A stretch of DNA of 64,000 bases from Streptomyces anulatus (GCF_000721175.1 NZ_JOEZ01000016.1:558001-622000); one strand, 5' to 3'; positions 51,565-63,271 are shown, counted from the first letter of the stretch. The notes: generated by a model not told the origin, from the letters alone. Numbers and translations: made by a program.

Positions 51565-52044
51565 TCAGCTCTCCGGCTGCTCGATCAGCTGGGCGATGTA
51601 GAGCGGCTCACCGAGCTTCTCGACCAGCTCCAGCTGGGTGTCGAGATAGTCGATGTGGTGCTCCTCGTCCTCCAGGATCGACTCGAAGATGTTCGCGGAC
51701 GTGATGTCGCCCTTGCCGCGCATCACCTCGATACCGCGCTTGAGGCGGTCGATCGCCTCCACCTCGACCTGGCGGTCCGCCTGGAACATCTCGGTGACCG
51801 TCTGGCCCACCCGGACATGGAAGAGGCGCTGATAGTTCGGCAGCCCGTCGAGGAACAGGATCCGGTCGGTGAGGATCTCGGCGTGCTTCATCTCGTCGAA
51901 GGACTCGGCCCGGGTGTACTTGGCGAGCTTGGTCCACCCGAAGTTCTCCTGCATCTTCGCGTGCAGGAAGTACTGGTTGATGGCAGTCAATTCGGCGGTC
52001 AGCTGCTCATTGAGAAACTCAAGGACCTCGGGGTCGCCCTGCAT
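51565..52044 (-). CDS. bfr: Bacterioferritin
   Basis: 159 residues from the ATG at 52044, which follows ggaaggagccttgcc (an upstream in-frame ATG at 52062 is less likely). Ferritin four-helix bundle: LNEQLTAELTAINQYFLHAKM, YTRAESFDEMKHAEILTDRILFL (di-iron and haem Met region), and ILEDEEHHIDYLDTQLELV with the ExxH ligands. It stores iron as a mineral and detoxifies ferrous iron. It is convergent with bfd and has no obvious iron box. Confidence 0.96.
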   Translation of the reverse strand: MQGDPEVLEFLNEQLTAELTAINQYFLHAKMQENFGWTKLAKYTRAESFDEMKHAEILTDRILFLDGLPNYQRLFHVRVGQTVTEMFQADRQVEVEAIDRLKRGIEVMRGKGDITSANIFESILEDEEHHIDYLDTQLELVEKLGEPLYIAQLIEQPES

Positions 52045-52201
52045 GGCAAAGGCTCCTTCCAACCGGTGATCGATCTGGCAAGTTGGCCAGATCCTCGCAC
52101 CGCGCCCAGCGGCCGTCCAGTAAGTGCACGCTTAGTACGAGTTGCCCGGATGGGGTCCTCTCCGGTCATGACCACCCCTGCCTGTCTGTCACCATGGAGG
52201 C

Positions 52202-52834
52202 ATGGGTCAGCCGGAAAGCCGGGAAAACCGCGAGACAGAGCAGTCCGGGCTTCCGCCGGGACAGCGACTGCAACGCGGATGGCCGGTCACCCACTACGGG
52301 CCCGTTCCCAAGTTCAAGCCCGACCGCTGGGAGTTCCGGGTCTTCGGGGCCACCGCCGACGGCGACAAGCACTGCTGGAGCCACCAGGAATTCTCGGCGC
52401 TGCCGTTCTCCTCGGTCGTCGCCGATCTGCACTGTGTGACGAAGTTCAGCATGATCGGCGCCGAATGGGGCGGGATCCCCGCCCGCACGATCCTCGAACT
52501 GGCCCCACCCGCCCCTGATGCCACCCATGTGATGGTCTGGGCCGAGTACGGCTTCTCCTCGAACCTGCGCCTCGACGACTTCGCCTCCGAGCGCACCCTC
52601 TTCGCCACCCACAAGGACGGCGAACTCCTCACCGCCGAGCACGGCTTCCCGCTGCGCCTGGTCGTCCCGCACCTGTACGCCTGGAAGGGCCCGAAGTGGG
52701 TCCGGGGCATCGAGTACATGACGGCGGACCGGCGCGGATTCTGGGAGGAGCGGGGCTACCACAACATCGGCGACCCCTGGAACGAGCAGCGCTACTCCTA
52801 CCAGGAGGAGCCCGGGGACGGCCCCGAACTCTAG
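52202..52834 (+). CDS. Small molybdopterin-dependent sulfite-oxidase-like protein
   Basis: 210 residues. The molybdopterin-binding fold of the YedY/sulfite-oxidase type: WEFRVFGATADGDKHCWSHQEFSALPF, then LHCVTKFSMIGAEWGGIP (the Cys is the likely Mo ligand), GYSSNLRLDD-like region (YGFSSNLRLDDF), HGFPLRLVVPHLYAWKGPKWVRGIEY and GYHNIGDPW. No Tat signal or membrane segment, so a cytoplasmic enzyme; substrate unknown. Its TAG stop is formed by the CTAG edge of a MITE-like element. Confidence 0.9.
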   Translation: MGQPESRENRETEQSGLPPGQRLQRGWPVTHYGPVPKFKPDRWEFRVFGATADGDKHCWSHQEFSALPFSSVVADLHCVTKFSMIGAEWGGIPARTILELAPPAPDATHVMVWAEYGFSSNLRLDDFASERTLFATHKDGELLTAEHGFPLRLVVPHLYAWKGPKWVRGIEYMTADRRGFWEERGYHNIGDPWNEQRYSYQEEPGDGPEL

Positions 52835-52997
52835 TGCTGTGACCGGCGACGTTCGCCCCGTCGCGGCGCCCGGCACGCACGCCCGCCGCACCGGCCGAAA
52901 TCCCAGATACGTCCAGTACGAGGGCATCGGGCCGGCACACCGGGAGCACGCACCGGACGCCACTCCTTGACGGGCAAACGTTGCCGGCCACGGCACT
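52833..52997. repeat. MITE-like element with terminal inverted repeats
   Basis: Imperfect 26-bp ends: agtgctgtgaccggcgacg at 52833 and, complemented, aagtgccgtggccggcaac ending at 52997 (about 22 of 26 match). The 165-bp element encodes nothing. Its core contains ggcacgcacgcccgccgc (52872) and gatacgtccagtac (52906), resembling the repeats at 25095-25375 and 23677, so it seems to be a diverged member of the same family. The left end (ctag) carries the stop codon of the upstream gene. Confidence 0.7.
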
Positions 52998-53003
52998 TGC
53001 CGG

Positions 53004-53054
53004 GGCCTGTCGTCACATTCCGCCCGGGCGACGACGGGAATGTGACGACAGGCC
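53004..53054. terminator. Bidirectional terminator before endonuclease IV gene
   Basis: A perfect 17-bp inverted repeat (arms 53004-53020 and 53038-53054) with a 17-base loop, directly abutting the stop of the minus-strand gene. Confidence 0.8.
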
Positions 53055-53927
53055 TCAGGTTCCGGGAACCTCCCGCAGCTCCTTCAACCGGGCCACGTCC
53101 GCCGCGTGCCCCTCCTTGCCGCCGGGCGTCTCGATGATCAGCGGTACGCGCTTGGTCGCCGGATGCGCGAACAGCTCCCGGAACGGCTCCGCCCCGATGT
53201 GACCTGCGCCGATGTTCTCGTGCCGGTCCTTGTGCGCGCCCGCGACGTCCTTGGAGTCGTTGGCGTGGATCAGCTTCAGCCGTCCCTCGCCGACCGTGTC
53301 CACCAGCAGGTCCAGCGTCTGCCGCATCCCCGAGGGGCCGGCCAGGTCGTGTCCGGCGGCGTGGATGTGGCACGTGTCCAGGCAGACGCCCAGCTTCGGG
53401 TGGGAGTCCAGCGCCTCGAAGTACGGCCCGAAGTCCCAGGTCCGCGAACAGAGCGAGAAGCCCTGGCCGGCCGTCGACTCCAGCAGCAGATCCGGATCGT
53501 CGTCGTGGGTCAGCTCGTCCAGCAGCGGGCGCATGTGCTCCCGCACCTGGGCCAGGGCCTCGACGCGCGGCCGCCCGCCGGTCGCCGAACCGGTGTGCAC
53601 CACCACGCCCAGCGCGCCGATCTCGCGGGCCCGCCGCAGCGAGTGGCGCAGGGACTCCACGGACCTCTCGACCGTCGCCTCCGTGTGCGAGCCGAAGTTG
53701 ATCAGATACGGGGCGTGGACGTACGCCGGGATCGAGGCCGCCGCGCACTCGGCGCGGAACAGCTCGTCCTGCGCCGGGTTCCCGGCGGGCGTCGCCCAGC
53801 CACGCGGGTTGGCCACGAAGACCTGCACGGTCTCCGCCGCCAGCTCACGGGCGTACTCCAGGCCGACCTTGGCGAGACCGCCGGCCACCGGGACGTGTCC
53901 GCCCACCGGATTGCGCAGAGAGTGCAT
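53055..53927 (-). CDS. nfo: Deoxyribonuclease IV (AP endonuclease IV)
   Basis: 290 residues. TIM-barrel Xylose-isomerase-like AP endonuclease with metal-ligand motifs in order: YVHAPYLINFGS, GALGVVVHTGSATG, LLLESTAGQG (Glu), GVCLDTCHIHAAGHD, KLIHANDSKDVAG, HENIGAGHIG and VPLIIETPGGK. It repairs abasic and oxidised sites in DNA. It follows the PASTA kinase with a 6-bp gap and probably shares its transcript; the ATG at 53927 is well supported. Confidence 0.94.
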   Translation of the reverse strand: MHSLRNPVGGHVPVAGGLAKVGLEYARELAAETVQVFVANPRGWATPAGNPAQDELFRAECAAASIPAYVHAPYLINFGSHTEATVERSVESLRHSLRRAREIGALGVVVHTGSATGGRPRVEALAQVREHMRPLLDELTHDDDPDLLLESTAGQGFSLCSRTWDFGPYFEALDSHPKLGVCLDTCHIHAAGHDLAGPSGMRQTLDLLVDTVGEGRLKLIHANDSKDVAGAHKDRHENIGAGHIGAEPFRELFAHPATKRVPLIIETPGGKEGHAADVARLKELREVPGT

Positions 53928-53933
53928 CTGGTT

Positions 53934-55865
53934 CTAGAACCCCTTGGTCTTGATCGTGATCGTGGACCCTTCGGGGGCCTGCTCGCCGCCGTCCACGGAC
54001 TGGCTCGCGATCGTGTCGCTGAAGGAGAGGAACGGCCGGTCGACCTTCACCTCGAAGCCCGCCTCCTCCAGGGTGCTCCGTGCCTCGTCGACGTCCCGGC
54101 CGGTGACGTCCGGGACGTCCAGCATCCGGGGGCCCTTGGAGATCGTCAGCTGGACCGTGTCGCCCTCGGCGGCCTCGGTGCCCTCGCCGGGGGACTGCTC
54201 GGCGACATCACCCTCGGCCTCGGCGGAGTGGATCCGGCCGGGCAGCACCTCGGCCTTCAGGCCTTCGGCCTCCAGCTCGGCGGTGGCGTCCTCGGCCGAC
54301 AGACCGGTGACGTCCGGGACGTCGACGGGAGCGCCCTTGCTGACGACGAGCGCCACGGCCGTGTCCGGGGTGCGGTCCGTGCCCGCGCGGGGATCCGTGC
54401 GGATCACCTCGCCGCGGGCCACGTCCTCGCTGAACTCCCTGGTCACCATCCCGGGGACCAGGCCCACCTTCTTCAGGGAACGCCGGGCGTCCGCGAGGGA
54501 GCTGCCCACGACGTCAGGCACCCGCACGACCTCCGGACCCCGCGAGACGACGAGCTTCACCGAGCCGTTGCCCCGGATCCGCGCGCCCGACGCGGGATCG
54601 CTGCTGACGACCGAACCCCGCTCGACGGTGTCGCTGAAGACCCGGTCCACGCCCTTCAGCCCGAGCCCCTCGTCCGAGAGCCGCTGCTCGGCGGTCTTCT
54701 GGGTCTGACCCAGCAGGGAGGGGACCTGGGTGAACTGCCCGGAGTTGATGTACCAGACGCCCGTCCCGATGCCGAGCGTCAGCAGGACGGCGGTGAGGAT
54801 GGTGATCAGCTTGCGATGCGGCCCGCCGAACGGTCCGCGCCGGCCGGTCCCGCGCCGGGGGGCGGCGGGCCCCGCCGGCGGCATCTCCAGACGGCTGGTG
54901 CGGTGCACTTCGGCCCCGTCACCGTCCGCCGGGAGGGCCCGCGGGATCACGCTCGTACGGTCGTCCGCGCCGTCGTGCGCCTCCGACAGCGCCTGCGGCG
55001 GTACGGCGTCCAGCTCGGCGTCGGTCAGCGCGGTGCGCGCCTCACGCGTCTCGGCCAGCAGCAGCACCGCGTCGTGCGGGCGCACCTCCGGATTACGGGC
55101 CGTCGCGCTCGCCACCAGGCTGTCCAGCGCGACCGGGAGCCCCGGCACGACGGCGGACGGGGCCGGGACGTCGGAGTTGAGGTGCTGGTAGATGACCTGG
55201 GCGGCGGTCTCGCCGGTGTGCGGCTTGGCGCCGGTCAGCATCTCGTACAGCACGACCCCGCAGGCGTACACGTCGCTGCGGGTGTCGGCCGTGCCGTGCT
55301 CGATCTGCTCGGGGGCCAGATACGACACCGTGCCCAGGAGCGAGCCGGTGCTGTCGGTGGCCGTGCCGACCGCCCTGACCAGGCCGAAGTCGGCGACCTT
55401 CACCCGGCCGTCGTCCCCTATCAGGACGTTCTCCGGCTTCATGTCGCGGTGCACGAACCCCGCCCGGTGCGCGGCGCCGAGCGCGGCGAGGACCGGCTCC
55501 AGGATGTCGAGGGCCGCCCGGGGCTGCAGGGCCCCCCGCTCGCGCAGCACATCGCGCAGGGTGCAGCCCGCCACGTACTCCATCGCGAGATAGACGTACG
55601 CGCCCTGGGCGCCCTGGTCGAAGACCGCGACGACATTGGGGTGCGCGAGGCGGGCCACCGACTTGGCCTCGCGGATGAAGCGCTCGACGAACGAGACGTC
55701 GGTGGCGAGCGCCGGGTGCATCACCTTGAGGGCGAGCACCCGGTCCAGGCGGGTGTCCACGGCCCGGTAGACCGTGGCCATCCCGCCGACGGCGATGCGC
55801 GCCTCTATGCGATACCGGCCGTCGAGCAGCTGCCCGACGAGAGGGTCCTGGAGGGTCGTGTCCAC
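53934..55865 (-). CDS. PASTA-domain serine/threonine protein kinase (PknL-like)
   Basis: 643 residues. Kinase domain about 17-285: RIAVGGMATVYRAVD, catalytic Lys in LALKVM (about 47), HRDMKPENVLI (139-), DFG (159), and GTVSYLAPEQ activation segment. A variable linker with Thr/Pro follows, then one transmembrane helix (about 352-372) and four extracytoplasmic PASTA domains to the C-terminus. PASTA units bind muropeptides or lipid II, so the kinase probably senses wall synthesis. Rv2176 (PknL) is the syntenic counterpart, and its substrate Rv2175c has a homologue at 60119. Confidence 0.95.
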   Translation of the reverse strand: MDTTLQDPLVGQLLDGRYRIEARIAVGGMATVYRAVDTRLDRVLALKVMHPALATDVSFVERFIREAKSVARLAHPNVVAVFDQGAQGAYVYLAMEYVAGCTLRDVLRERGALQPRAALDILEPVLAALGAAHRAGFVHRDMKPENVLIGDDGRVKVADFGLVRAVGTATDSTGSLLGTVSYLAPEQIEHGTADTRSDVYACGVVLYEMLTGAKPHTGETAAQVIYQHLNSDVPAPSAVVPGLPVALDSLVASATARNPEVRPHDAVLLLAETREARTALTDAELDAVPPQALSEAHDGADDRTSVIPRALPADGDGAEVHRTSRLEMPPAGPAAPRRGTGRRGPFGGPHRKLITILTAVLLTLGIGTGVWYINSGQFTQVPSLLGQTQKTAEQRLSDEGLGLKGVDRVFSDTVERGSVVSSDPASGARIRGNGSVKLVVSRGPEVVRVPDVVGSSLADARRSLKKVGLVPGMVTREFSEDVARGEVIRTDPRAGTDRTPDTAVALVVSKGAPVDVPDVTGLSAEDATAELEAEGLKAEVLPGRIHSAEAEGDVAEQSPGEGTEAAEGDTVQLTISKGPRMLDVPDVTGRDVDEARSTLEEAGFEVKVDRPFLSFSDTIASQSVDGGEQAPEGSTITIKTKGF

Positions 55866-55980
55866 CCCGAGAGTCTACGAGCCGCCACCGGCACCCCGGA
55901 CGGGCCGGGGCACTCCCGGGGCCGTTCTGCAGCGGATCCGTGACAGGGACACGTCCCAGGTGGCGAGCCCGTCCGGATGC

Positions 55981-58234
<2,254 letters not shown>

Positions 58235-58243
58235 GGGTGTCCA

Positions 58244-58336
58244 GCCCCTCCCTTCGCCGGCATGACCCGGAGCAGGTTCGTACGGTCGGAGGCCGCCCAG
58301 CCTCCCTCTCAGCCCGGTGCGTCCGGGCTCCCGCGA
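58244..58336 (-). ncRNA. Thiamine pyrophosphate (TPP) riboswitch
   Basis: Read on the minus strand: cgggagcccgga, then gggctgagaggg, cctccgaccgtacgaacct, gctccgggtcatgccggcg and aagggagggg, the complete THI-box order. It ends 10 bases before the thiO start, its final gaaggga overlapping the likely ribosome-binding site, so translation is the probable level of control. It represses thiO-thiS-thiG when TPP is abundant. Confidence 0.93.
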
Positions 58337-58395
58337 GTGTTCTACGTTGGCCAGCCTAGACCCACTCGCCCGCGGCCTGTAAGGGAGCGACCACC

Positions 58396-58764
58396 ATGGC
58401 CCGTTCGCTCGACGGACTCGTCCTCTCGCCCGTCGCCGACCAGGCCCCCGGCCAGGTCGGCACCCGCACCCGCTTCACGTACCACGAGCGGGGCGGCCGG
58501 ATCTGGGCCGAGTACGCGGGCGGCGACGTGGTCCGCGGTCATCTCGTCGGCACCCGGGACGGAGACGCGCTGGACTTCCGTTACGTACAGCTCAAGCAGG
58601 ACGGAACGACCTCGTCCGGGCACTGCCTCTCCACGGTCGTCGACCTCGCGGACGGCCGGGTGCGGCTGGAGGAGCGGTGGGTCTGGGAGTCCCAGGAGGG
58701 CAGCGGGACGAGCGTGGTGGAAGAGCTCCCATCCCGAGCTCCTTCCCCGCACCCCTCTATCTGA
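58396..58764 (+). CDS. Small conserved protein with beta-rich fold, function unknown
   Basis: 122 residues. Alternating short strands (RFTYHERGGRIWAEYAGGDVVRGHLVGTR, LDFRYVQLKQDG, VRLEERWVWESQ) suggest a single beta-barrel. Related short proteins in databases often carry the label N-acetylglutamate synthase, which the sequence does not support, since no acetyltransferase fold is evident. No signal peptide. It is divergent from thiO, sharing the riboswitch gap. The final 15 residues after VVEELPS look disordered and may be frame-run-on. Confidence 0.75.
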   Translation: MARSLDGLVLSPVADQAPGQVGTRTRFTYHERGGRIWAEYAGGDVVRGHLVGTRDGDALDFRYVQLKQDGTTSSGHCLSTVVDLADGRVRLEERWVWESQEGSGTSVVEELPSRAPSPHPSI

Positions 58765-58792
58765 CGGCACGTCAGTTGACTAGGGTGGGCAG

Positions 58793-60037
58793 GTGAGCGA
58801 GCAGACACAGCAGCGGGCGGCACGGCAGCGGACACGGCACGTCGTGGTCGTCGGAGCGGGCATGGCCGGCGTGCAGAGCGCCGTGGCCCTGCGCGAGGCG
58901 GGCTTCGCCGGGCCCGTCACCCTGATCGGCGCCGAGCCCCACCAGCCCTACGACCGGCCGCCGCTGTCCAAGGCCGTGCTGCTGGGCAAGGCGGAGGACT
59001 CCGCCTTCGACGTCGACTTCGAGGCGCTGGACATCACCCTGCGCCTCGGCCTGGACGTCACCGCCCTGCGCGCCGCCGACCACGTGCTCGACACCGCCGA
59101 CGGGCCGGTCCCCTACGACGCCCTGATCCTCGCGACCGGAGCGGAGCCCCTGGCCCTGCCCGGCGCCGAAGGCGTGCCCGGCGTCCACCTGCTGCGCACC
59201 CTCGACGACGCCACCCGGCTGCGGCCCGTCCTGGACCGGCAGCACGACGTGGTCGTCGTCGGGGCCGGCTGGATCGGCGCGGAGTTCACCACCGCCGCCC
59301 GTGCCGCCGGCTGCGCGGTCACCGTCGTCGAGGCCGCCGCCCGCCCGCTCGCGGGCACCCTGCCCGCCGAGGTGGCCGCCCCGATGGCCCACTGGTACGC
59401 CGACAGCGGCGCCGAACTCCTCACCGGCGCCCGCGTCGACCGCGTCGAGGAGGGGGCCGTCATCCTCCAGGACGGCCGCGTCCTGCCCGCCGGGGCCGTG
59501 GTCGTCGGCATCGGCGCCCGCCCCGCCACCGGCTGGCTGGCCGGCTCCGGGGTCGAGCTCGGCCCGGACGGCTCGGTCACCGCCGACAGCGCGCTGCGCA
59601 CCTCGCTGCCCGATGTGTACGCGGTCGGGGACTGCGCCTCCTTCCCCTCCGTCCGCTACGGAGCACGCCTGCTGGTCCACCACTGGGACAACGCCCTCCA
59701 GGGCCCGCGCACCGCGGCCGCCGCGATCATGGCCGCCCAGGACGGCGAACCGCTCCCCGTCTACGACCCCGTCCCGTACTTCTGGTCCGAGCAGTTCGGC
59801 CGCTTCGTGCAGTACGCCGGCCACCATGCGGACGCCGACACCCTGTTGTGGCGCGGCGACGGGGCGGAGGCGACCTGGTCGGTGTGCTGGCTGCGCGACG
59901 GCGCACTGGCCGCCGTGCTCGCCGTGGGCCGCCCGCGCGACCTCGCCCAGGGCCGCAGGCTCATCGAGTCGGGGGCCGTCCTCGACCCGGAGAAGGTGGC
60001 CGACCCCGCCGTACCGCTGAAGTCCGCCGCCCTGTGA
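58793..60037 (+). CDS. NAD(P)/FAD-dependent ferredoxin-reductase-like oxidoreductase
   Basis: 414 residues from GTG. Two dinucleotide-binding folds: VVVVGAGMAGVQSAVALREAG (FAD) and VVVVGAGWIGAEFTTAARAAG (NAD(P)H), plus VYAVGDCASFPS for the second FAD contact, and the reductase C-terminal domain (VHHWDNALQGPRTAAAAIM). This is the putidaredoxin/rubredoxin-reductase class, handing electrons to a ferredoxin, often for a P450 or dioxygenase. No partner lies next to it here, so its acceptor is unknown. Confidence 0.92.
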   Translation: MSEQTQQRAARQRTRHVVVVGAGMAGVQSAVALREAGFAGPVTLIGAEPHQPYDRPPLSKAVLLGKAEDSAFDVDFEALDITLRLGLDVTALRAADHVLDTADGPVPYDALILATGAEPLALPGAEGVPGVHLLRTLDDATRLRPVLDRQHDVVVVGAGWIGAEFTTAARAAGCAVTVVEAAARPLAGTLPAEVAAPMAHWYADSGAELLTGARVDRVEEGAVILQDGRVLPAGAVVVGIGARPATGWLAGSGVELGPDGSVTADSALRTSLPDVYAVGDCASFPSVRYGARLLVHHWDNALQGPRTAAAAIMAAQDGEPLPVYDPVPYFWSEQFGRFVQYAGHHADADTLLWRGDGAEATWSVCWLRDGALAAVLAVGRPRDLAQGRRLIESGAVLDPEKVADPAVPLKSAAL

Positions 60038-60118
60038 GGGACCCGGGCCCCCCGCGGCCGACCCCCGTACGGTCGGCCCGGCTACCGACTGTCGGTCCCG
60101 GATGGCACGCTTGTCCTT

Positions 60119-60484
60119 GTGACCGAGATTGACGCAAAGACCGATGCTCTCGTCCCCGCCTGGCTCCACCTGCCCGACATCGCGGAAATGCTCGATGTCC
60201 AGGTGACGCGCGTACGGCAGCTGGTCAGGGATGGCCAGCTCATCGCCGTACGCCGCGGTGAGAACCGGGCGCTCCAGGTGCCCGCCGCCTTCATCGACGG
60301 CGACAAGGTGGTCAAGGGCCTCTCCGGCACCCTGACCCTCCTGAGGGACGACGGCTATTCCGACGAAGAGATGCTGGAGTGGCTCTTCACTCCCGACCCG
60401 ACCCTGCCCGGCACCCCCGCCCAGGCGCTGAGCGAGAATCGCGGTACGGAGGTGAAGCGCCGCGCCCAGGCGCTCGCCGTCTGA
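60119..60484 (+). CDS. DNA-binding protein, Rv2175c-like (possible PASTA-kinase substrate)
   Basis: 121 residues from GTG 60119. N-terminal winged-helix-like region: [44 protein letters not shown], then a C-terminal helical region ([30 protein letters not shown]). It matches Rv2175c, a DNA-binding protein phosphorylated by PknL in M. tuberculosis. Here the kinase gene lies 4.3 kb away, with the thi operon between. The N-terminal Thr residues (TEIDAKTDA) are candidate phosphorylation sites by analogy. Confidence 0.88.
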   Translation: MTEIDAKTDALVPAWLHLPDIAEMLDVQVTRVRQLVRDGQLIAVRRGENRALQVPAAFIDGDKVVKGLSGTLTLLRDDGYSDEEMLEWLFTPDPTLPGTPAQALSENRGTEVKRRAQALAV

Positions 60485-60560
60485 CCGATACGACAGCAAG
60501 CGAAGCACGGGCCGCCCGGCGCGGCCCGTGCACCGTCACGACCACGGGGGAGCTCCACCT

Positions 60561-61211
60561 ATGTCCACGTCTCGCGAGCAACTGTCCGACGCCCGGCTGT
60601 ATCTGTGCACGGACGCCCGCAAGCGGCAGGGCGACCTCCCCGCCTTCCTGGACGCCGTGCTCTCCAGCGGCGTCGACATCGTCCAGCTCCGCGACAAGGG
60701 CATGGAGGCCGCCGAGGAGCTGGAGCATCTCGCCGTCCTCGCCGACGCCTGCCGCCGGCACGGCAAGCTCCTCGCGGTGAACGACCGCGCCGACATCGCC
60801 CACGCCGTCGGCGCCGACGTCCTGCACCTCGGGCAGGGCGACCTGCCGGTCCCCGCCGCCCGCGCGATCATCGGCGCCGACCGGCTGATCGGCCGTTCCA
60901 CGCACGCCGAGGCCGAGGTCGACGCCGCCGTCGCCCAGGACGGCGTGGACTACTTCTGCACCGGCCCCTGCTGGCCCACCCCCACCAAGCCCGGCCGCCA
61001 CGCCCCCGGCCTCGACCTCGTGCGCCACGCCGCCTCCCTCGACCAGCCGCGCCCCTGGTTCGCGATCGGCGGGATCGACGCGGGCAATCTGGACCAGGTG
61101 CTGGCCGCCGGGGCCCGCCGTGTCGTCGTCGTCCGGGCGATCACCGAGGCCGACGACCCGGCCGCCGCCACCTCCGGCCTGGCCCGGCGCATCCGGGCGC
61201 ACGCGCTCTGA
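60561..61211 (+). CDS. thiE: Thiamine-phosphate synthase
   Basis: 216 residues from ATG 60561 with a ggggga ribosome-binding site. TIM-barrel enzyme with [74 protein letters not shown] and [29 protein letters not shown]. It joins the hydroxymethylpyrimidine and thiazole phosphates to thiamine phosphate. No TPP riboswitch is visible upstream of it, so it is regulated apart from thiOSG. Confidence 0.95.
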   Translation: MSTSREQLSDARLYLCTDARKRQGDLPAFLDAVLSSGVDIVQLRDKGMEAAEELEHLAVLADACRRHGKLLAVNDRADIAHAVGADVLHLGQGDLPVPAARAIIGADRLIGRSTHAEAEVDAAVAQDGVDYFCTGPCWPTPTKPGRHAPGLDLVRHAASLDQPRPWFAIGGIDAGNLDQVLAAGARRVVVVRAITEADDPAAATSGLARRIRAHAL

Positions 61212-61337
61212 AATTCCGGCGTGCGGATGTCGGACATTCCGGGCTCCTGTCCGAGGGATGGACAAGAGCGCGACAAAACGAGGCAAAGTTTCCTGCTCTG
61301 CTTGGGGGAGTGTCCACCCCCTGGTTAACCTCCCCTT

Positions 61338-62255
61338 ATGGCCCTTGGCACACCCTCCACCAGGACGGACCACGCGCGCACCGTGCGTGACCTGCTAGCG
61401 ACCGGCATGACGTCGTACTCCTTCGAGTTCTGGGCGCCCAAGACGGAAAAAGGCGAGCGCAACCTCTGGAACGCGCTGCGCCGGGTCGAGGCGGTCCGCC
61501 CGAGCTTCGTCTCCGTGACGTACGGCGCCGGTGGCTCCACCCGCGCCGGGACGGTCCGGGCCACCCAGCAGATCGCCGCCGACTCCACCCTGACCCCGGT
61601 CGCCCACCTCACCGCGGTGAACCACTCCGTCGCCGAGCTGCGCAACATGGTCGGGCAGTACGCCGACGCGGGCATCAGGAACATCCTCGCGGTCCGCGGC
61701 GACCCGCCGGGCGACCCGATGGGCGAGTGGGTGGAGCACCCGCAGGGCGTGAAGTACGCCGCCGACCTCGTCCGGCTCATCAAGGAATCGGGCGACTTCT
61801 GTGTCGGCGTCGCGGCATTTCCCGAAATGCACCCCCGGTCGACCGACTGGGAGACGGACATCGGTCATTTCGTGGACAAGTGCCGCGCGGGCGCGGATTA
61901 CGCGATCACCCAGATGTTCTTCCGCCCGGAGGACTATCTCCGGATGCGTGACCGCGTGGTCGCTGCGGGTTGCGAAACGCCGGTGATCCCCGAGGTCATG
62001 CCCCTTACCAGCGTGAAGCAATTGGAAAGGTTCTCCCAGCTCAGCAACGCGACCGTGCCCGCGTCGTTGAAAGAGCGCATCCTCGCGGCCAAGGACGATC
62101 CGGCCGCTGTACGCTCCATTGGCATCGAGTTCGCAACGGAGTTCTGCGCGAAGCTGCTGTCCGAGGGTGTGCCCGGGCTGCACTTCATCACGCTCAACAA
62201 CTCGACGGCGACGCTCGAAATCTACGAAAAACTCGGACTGCACAAGCAGTCGTGA
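61338..62255 (+). CDS. metF: Methylenetetrahydrofolate reductase
   Basis: 305 residues. TIM-barrel flavoenzyme: [22 protein letters not shown] (catalytic Glu region), [71 protein letters not shown] and [21 protein letters not shown]. It makes 5-methyl-tetrahydrofolate for methionine synthesis. Upstream tgtccgagggatggaca (61248-61264) is a short inverted repeat of unknown meaning. Rv2172c is the syntenic counterpart. Confidence 0.95.
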   Translation: MALGTPSTRTDHARTVRDLLATGMTSYSFEFWAPKTEKGERNLWNALRRVEAVRPSFVSVTYGAGGSTRAGTVRATQQIAADSTLTPVAHLTAVNHSVAELRNMVGQYADAGIRNILAVRGDPPGDPMGEWVEHPQGVKYAADLVRLIKESGDFCVGVAAFPEMHPRSTDWETDIGHFVDKCRAGADYAITQMFFRPEDYLRMRDRVVAAGCETPVIPEVMPLTSVKQLERFSQLSNATVPASLKERILAAKDDPAAVRSIGIEFATEFCAKLLSEGVPGLHFITLNNSTATLEIYEKLGLHKQS

Positions 62256-62304
62256 CCGGTCGTACCCGCCGCCGATGCGGCTACGGCCGAAGGAGGGGGC
62301 GGGC

Positions 62305-63234
62305 GTGGGCTGGACGGTCCTCTACATCGCATTCGGTCTGGTGGCCCTGTGGCTGCTCGGCGAGGTGCTGCTGCAGTACAAGGCACGACTGCGCTGGCGG
62401 CTCCTCGCCTTCGCCGGCTTCCTCGGCGTGGTGGTCGGGGTGCTGCTGGCCTCCGTCCCGGTCATCGTCGTCGGCACGCTCGCCTTCGCCACCGGCCAGA
62501 CCTTCGTGACGCTGTCCTTCCGGCGCGGCTTCTCCACCGGCTGGGCCATAGGCGGCAGCCCGGGGGAGAGCCGCCGGCGCAGGGGCGGCGGCGAGGGTCC
62601 CGCAGGGAGGGAACCCACGCTGGAGGTCTCGGACCTGGAGGTCGCCGACCCCGGGTACGACCGCCCACCGGCCGCCCCGCCCGCACCGTCCGTCTACGAA
62701 CCGCAGCCGCTGCCCGACGACACCGGCCAGTACGGCGTGTACGGCGACACCGGCTACGACGCGCATGGCAACGCCCGCCAGGACCAGGACCAGGACCAGG
62801 ACCAGGGGCACGAGGCCGACCCCTCGGCCCAGCCGCAGTACGCCGCGTACGACCCGTACACCGGCTACGAACAGCAGCCGGCCCAGGACCCCTACGCCGA
62901 CGCGTACGACTACGGCACCGGCCGGCAGACCTACGCCGCCTACTCCGACCCGTACATCGGCACCACCAACGGAGCTCCCTCCTACGGCGGTTACGACGCC
63001 TACGGCAACGGTGACGGCTACGACAGCCAGGGCGGGCAGCAGAGTTACGCCGACCCCTACGCCCAGAGCCACGGCACGGAGACGTACGGCACGGACACCC
63101 CGCCCGGCGGTGTCTGGGTCCCGCAGCAGCGCGACGCCGAGAAGTACCCCCCGATGCCGCCGGAGCAGCCCGCGGGGCCCACCCCGTACGGCAACGGCTA
63201 CGACACCGGCCAGAACGAGCAGTACCGCTACTGA
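62305..63234 (+). CDS. Membrane protein with Tyr/Gly/Gln-rich C-terminal tail
   Basis: 309 residues from GTG 62305, chosen because aggaggggg lies 6 bases upstream (ATG 62275 also in frame). Three hydrophobic segments lie in the first 75 residues, then an Arg/Gly-rich stretch and a tail of about 230 residues rich in Tyr, Asp, Gly, Gln and Pro with repeated AYDPYTGY/YADAYDYG-type units. A short tandem of QD codons is visible. The tail is low-complexity and probably disordered. Function unknown. Confidence 0.82.
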   Translation: MGWTVLYIAFGLVALWLLGEVLLQYKARLRWRLLAFAGFLGVVVGVLLASVPVIVVGTLAFATGQTFVTLSFRRGFSTGWAIGGSPGESRRRRGGGEGPAGREPTLEVSDLEVADPGYDRPPAAPPAPSVYEPQPLPDDTGQYGVYGDTGYDAHGNARQDQDQDQDQGHEADPSAQPQYAAYDPYTGYEQQPAQDPYADAYDYGTGRQTYAAYSDPYIGTTNGAPSYGGYDAYGNGDGYDSQGGQQSYADPYAQSHGTETYGTDTPPGGVWVPQQRDAEKYPPMPPEQPAGPTPYGNGYDTGQNEQYRY

Positions 63235-63271
63235 AACAAGCAGCACCGCTGCCGAGGGACCGCGCGCCGCT

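Noticed and set aside
53106..55943. Plus-strand open frame of 945 codons opposite nfo and the PASTA kinase
   Set aside because: Opposes two genes with full catalytic motif sets; composition is that of a reverse-complement frame.
61248..61264. tgtcc-ggaca inverted repeat upstream of metF
   Set aside because: Arms of five or six bases are easily met by chance in this composition; noted with the gene but not claimed as an operator.
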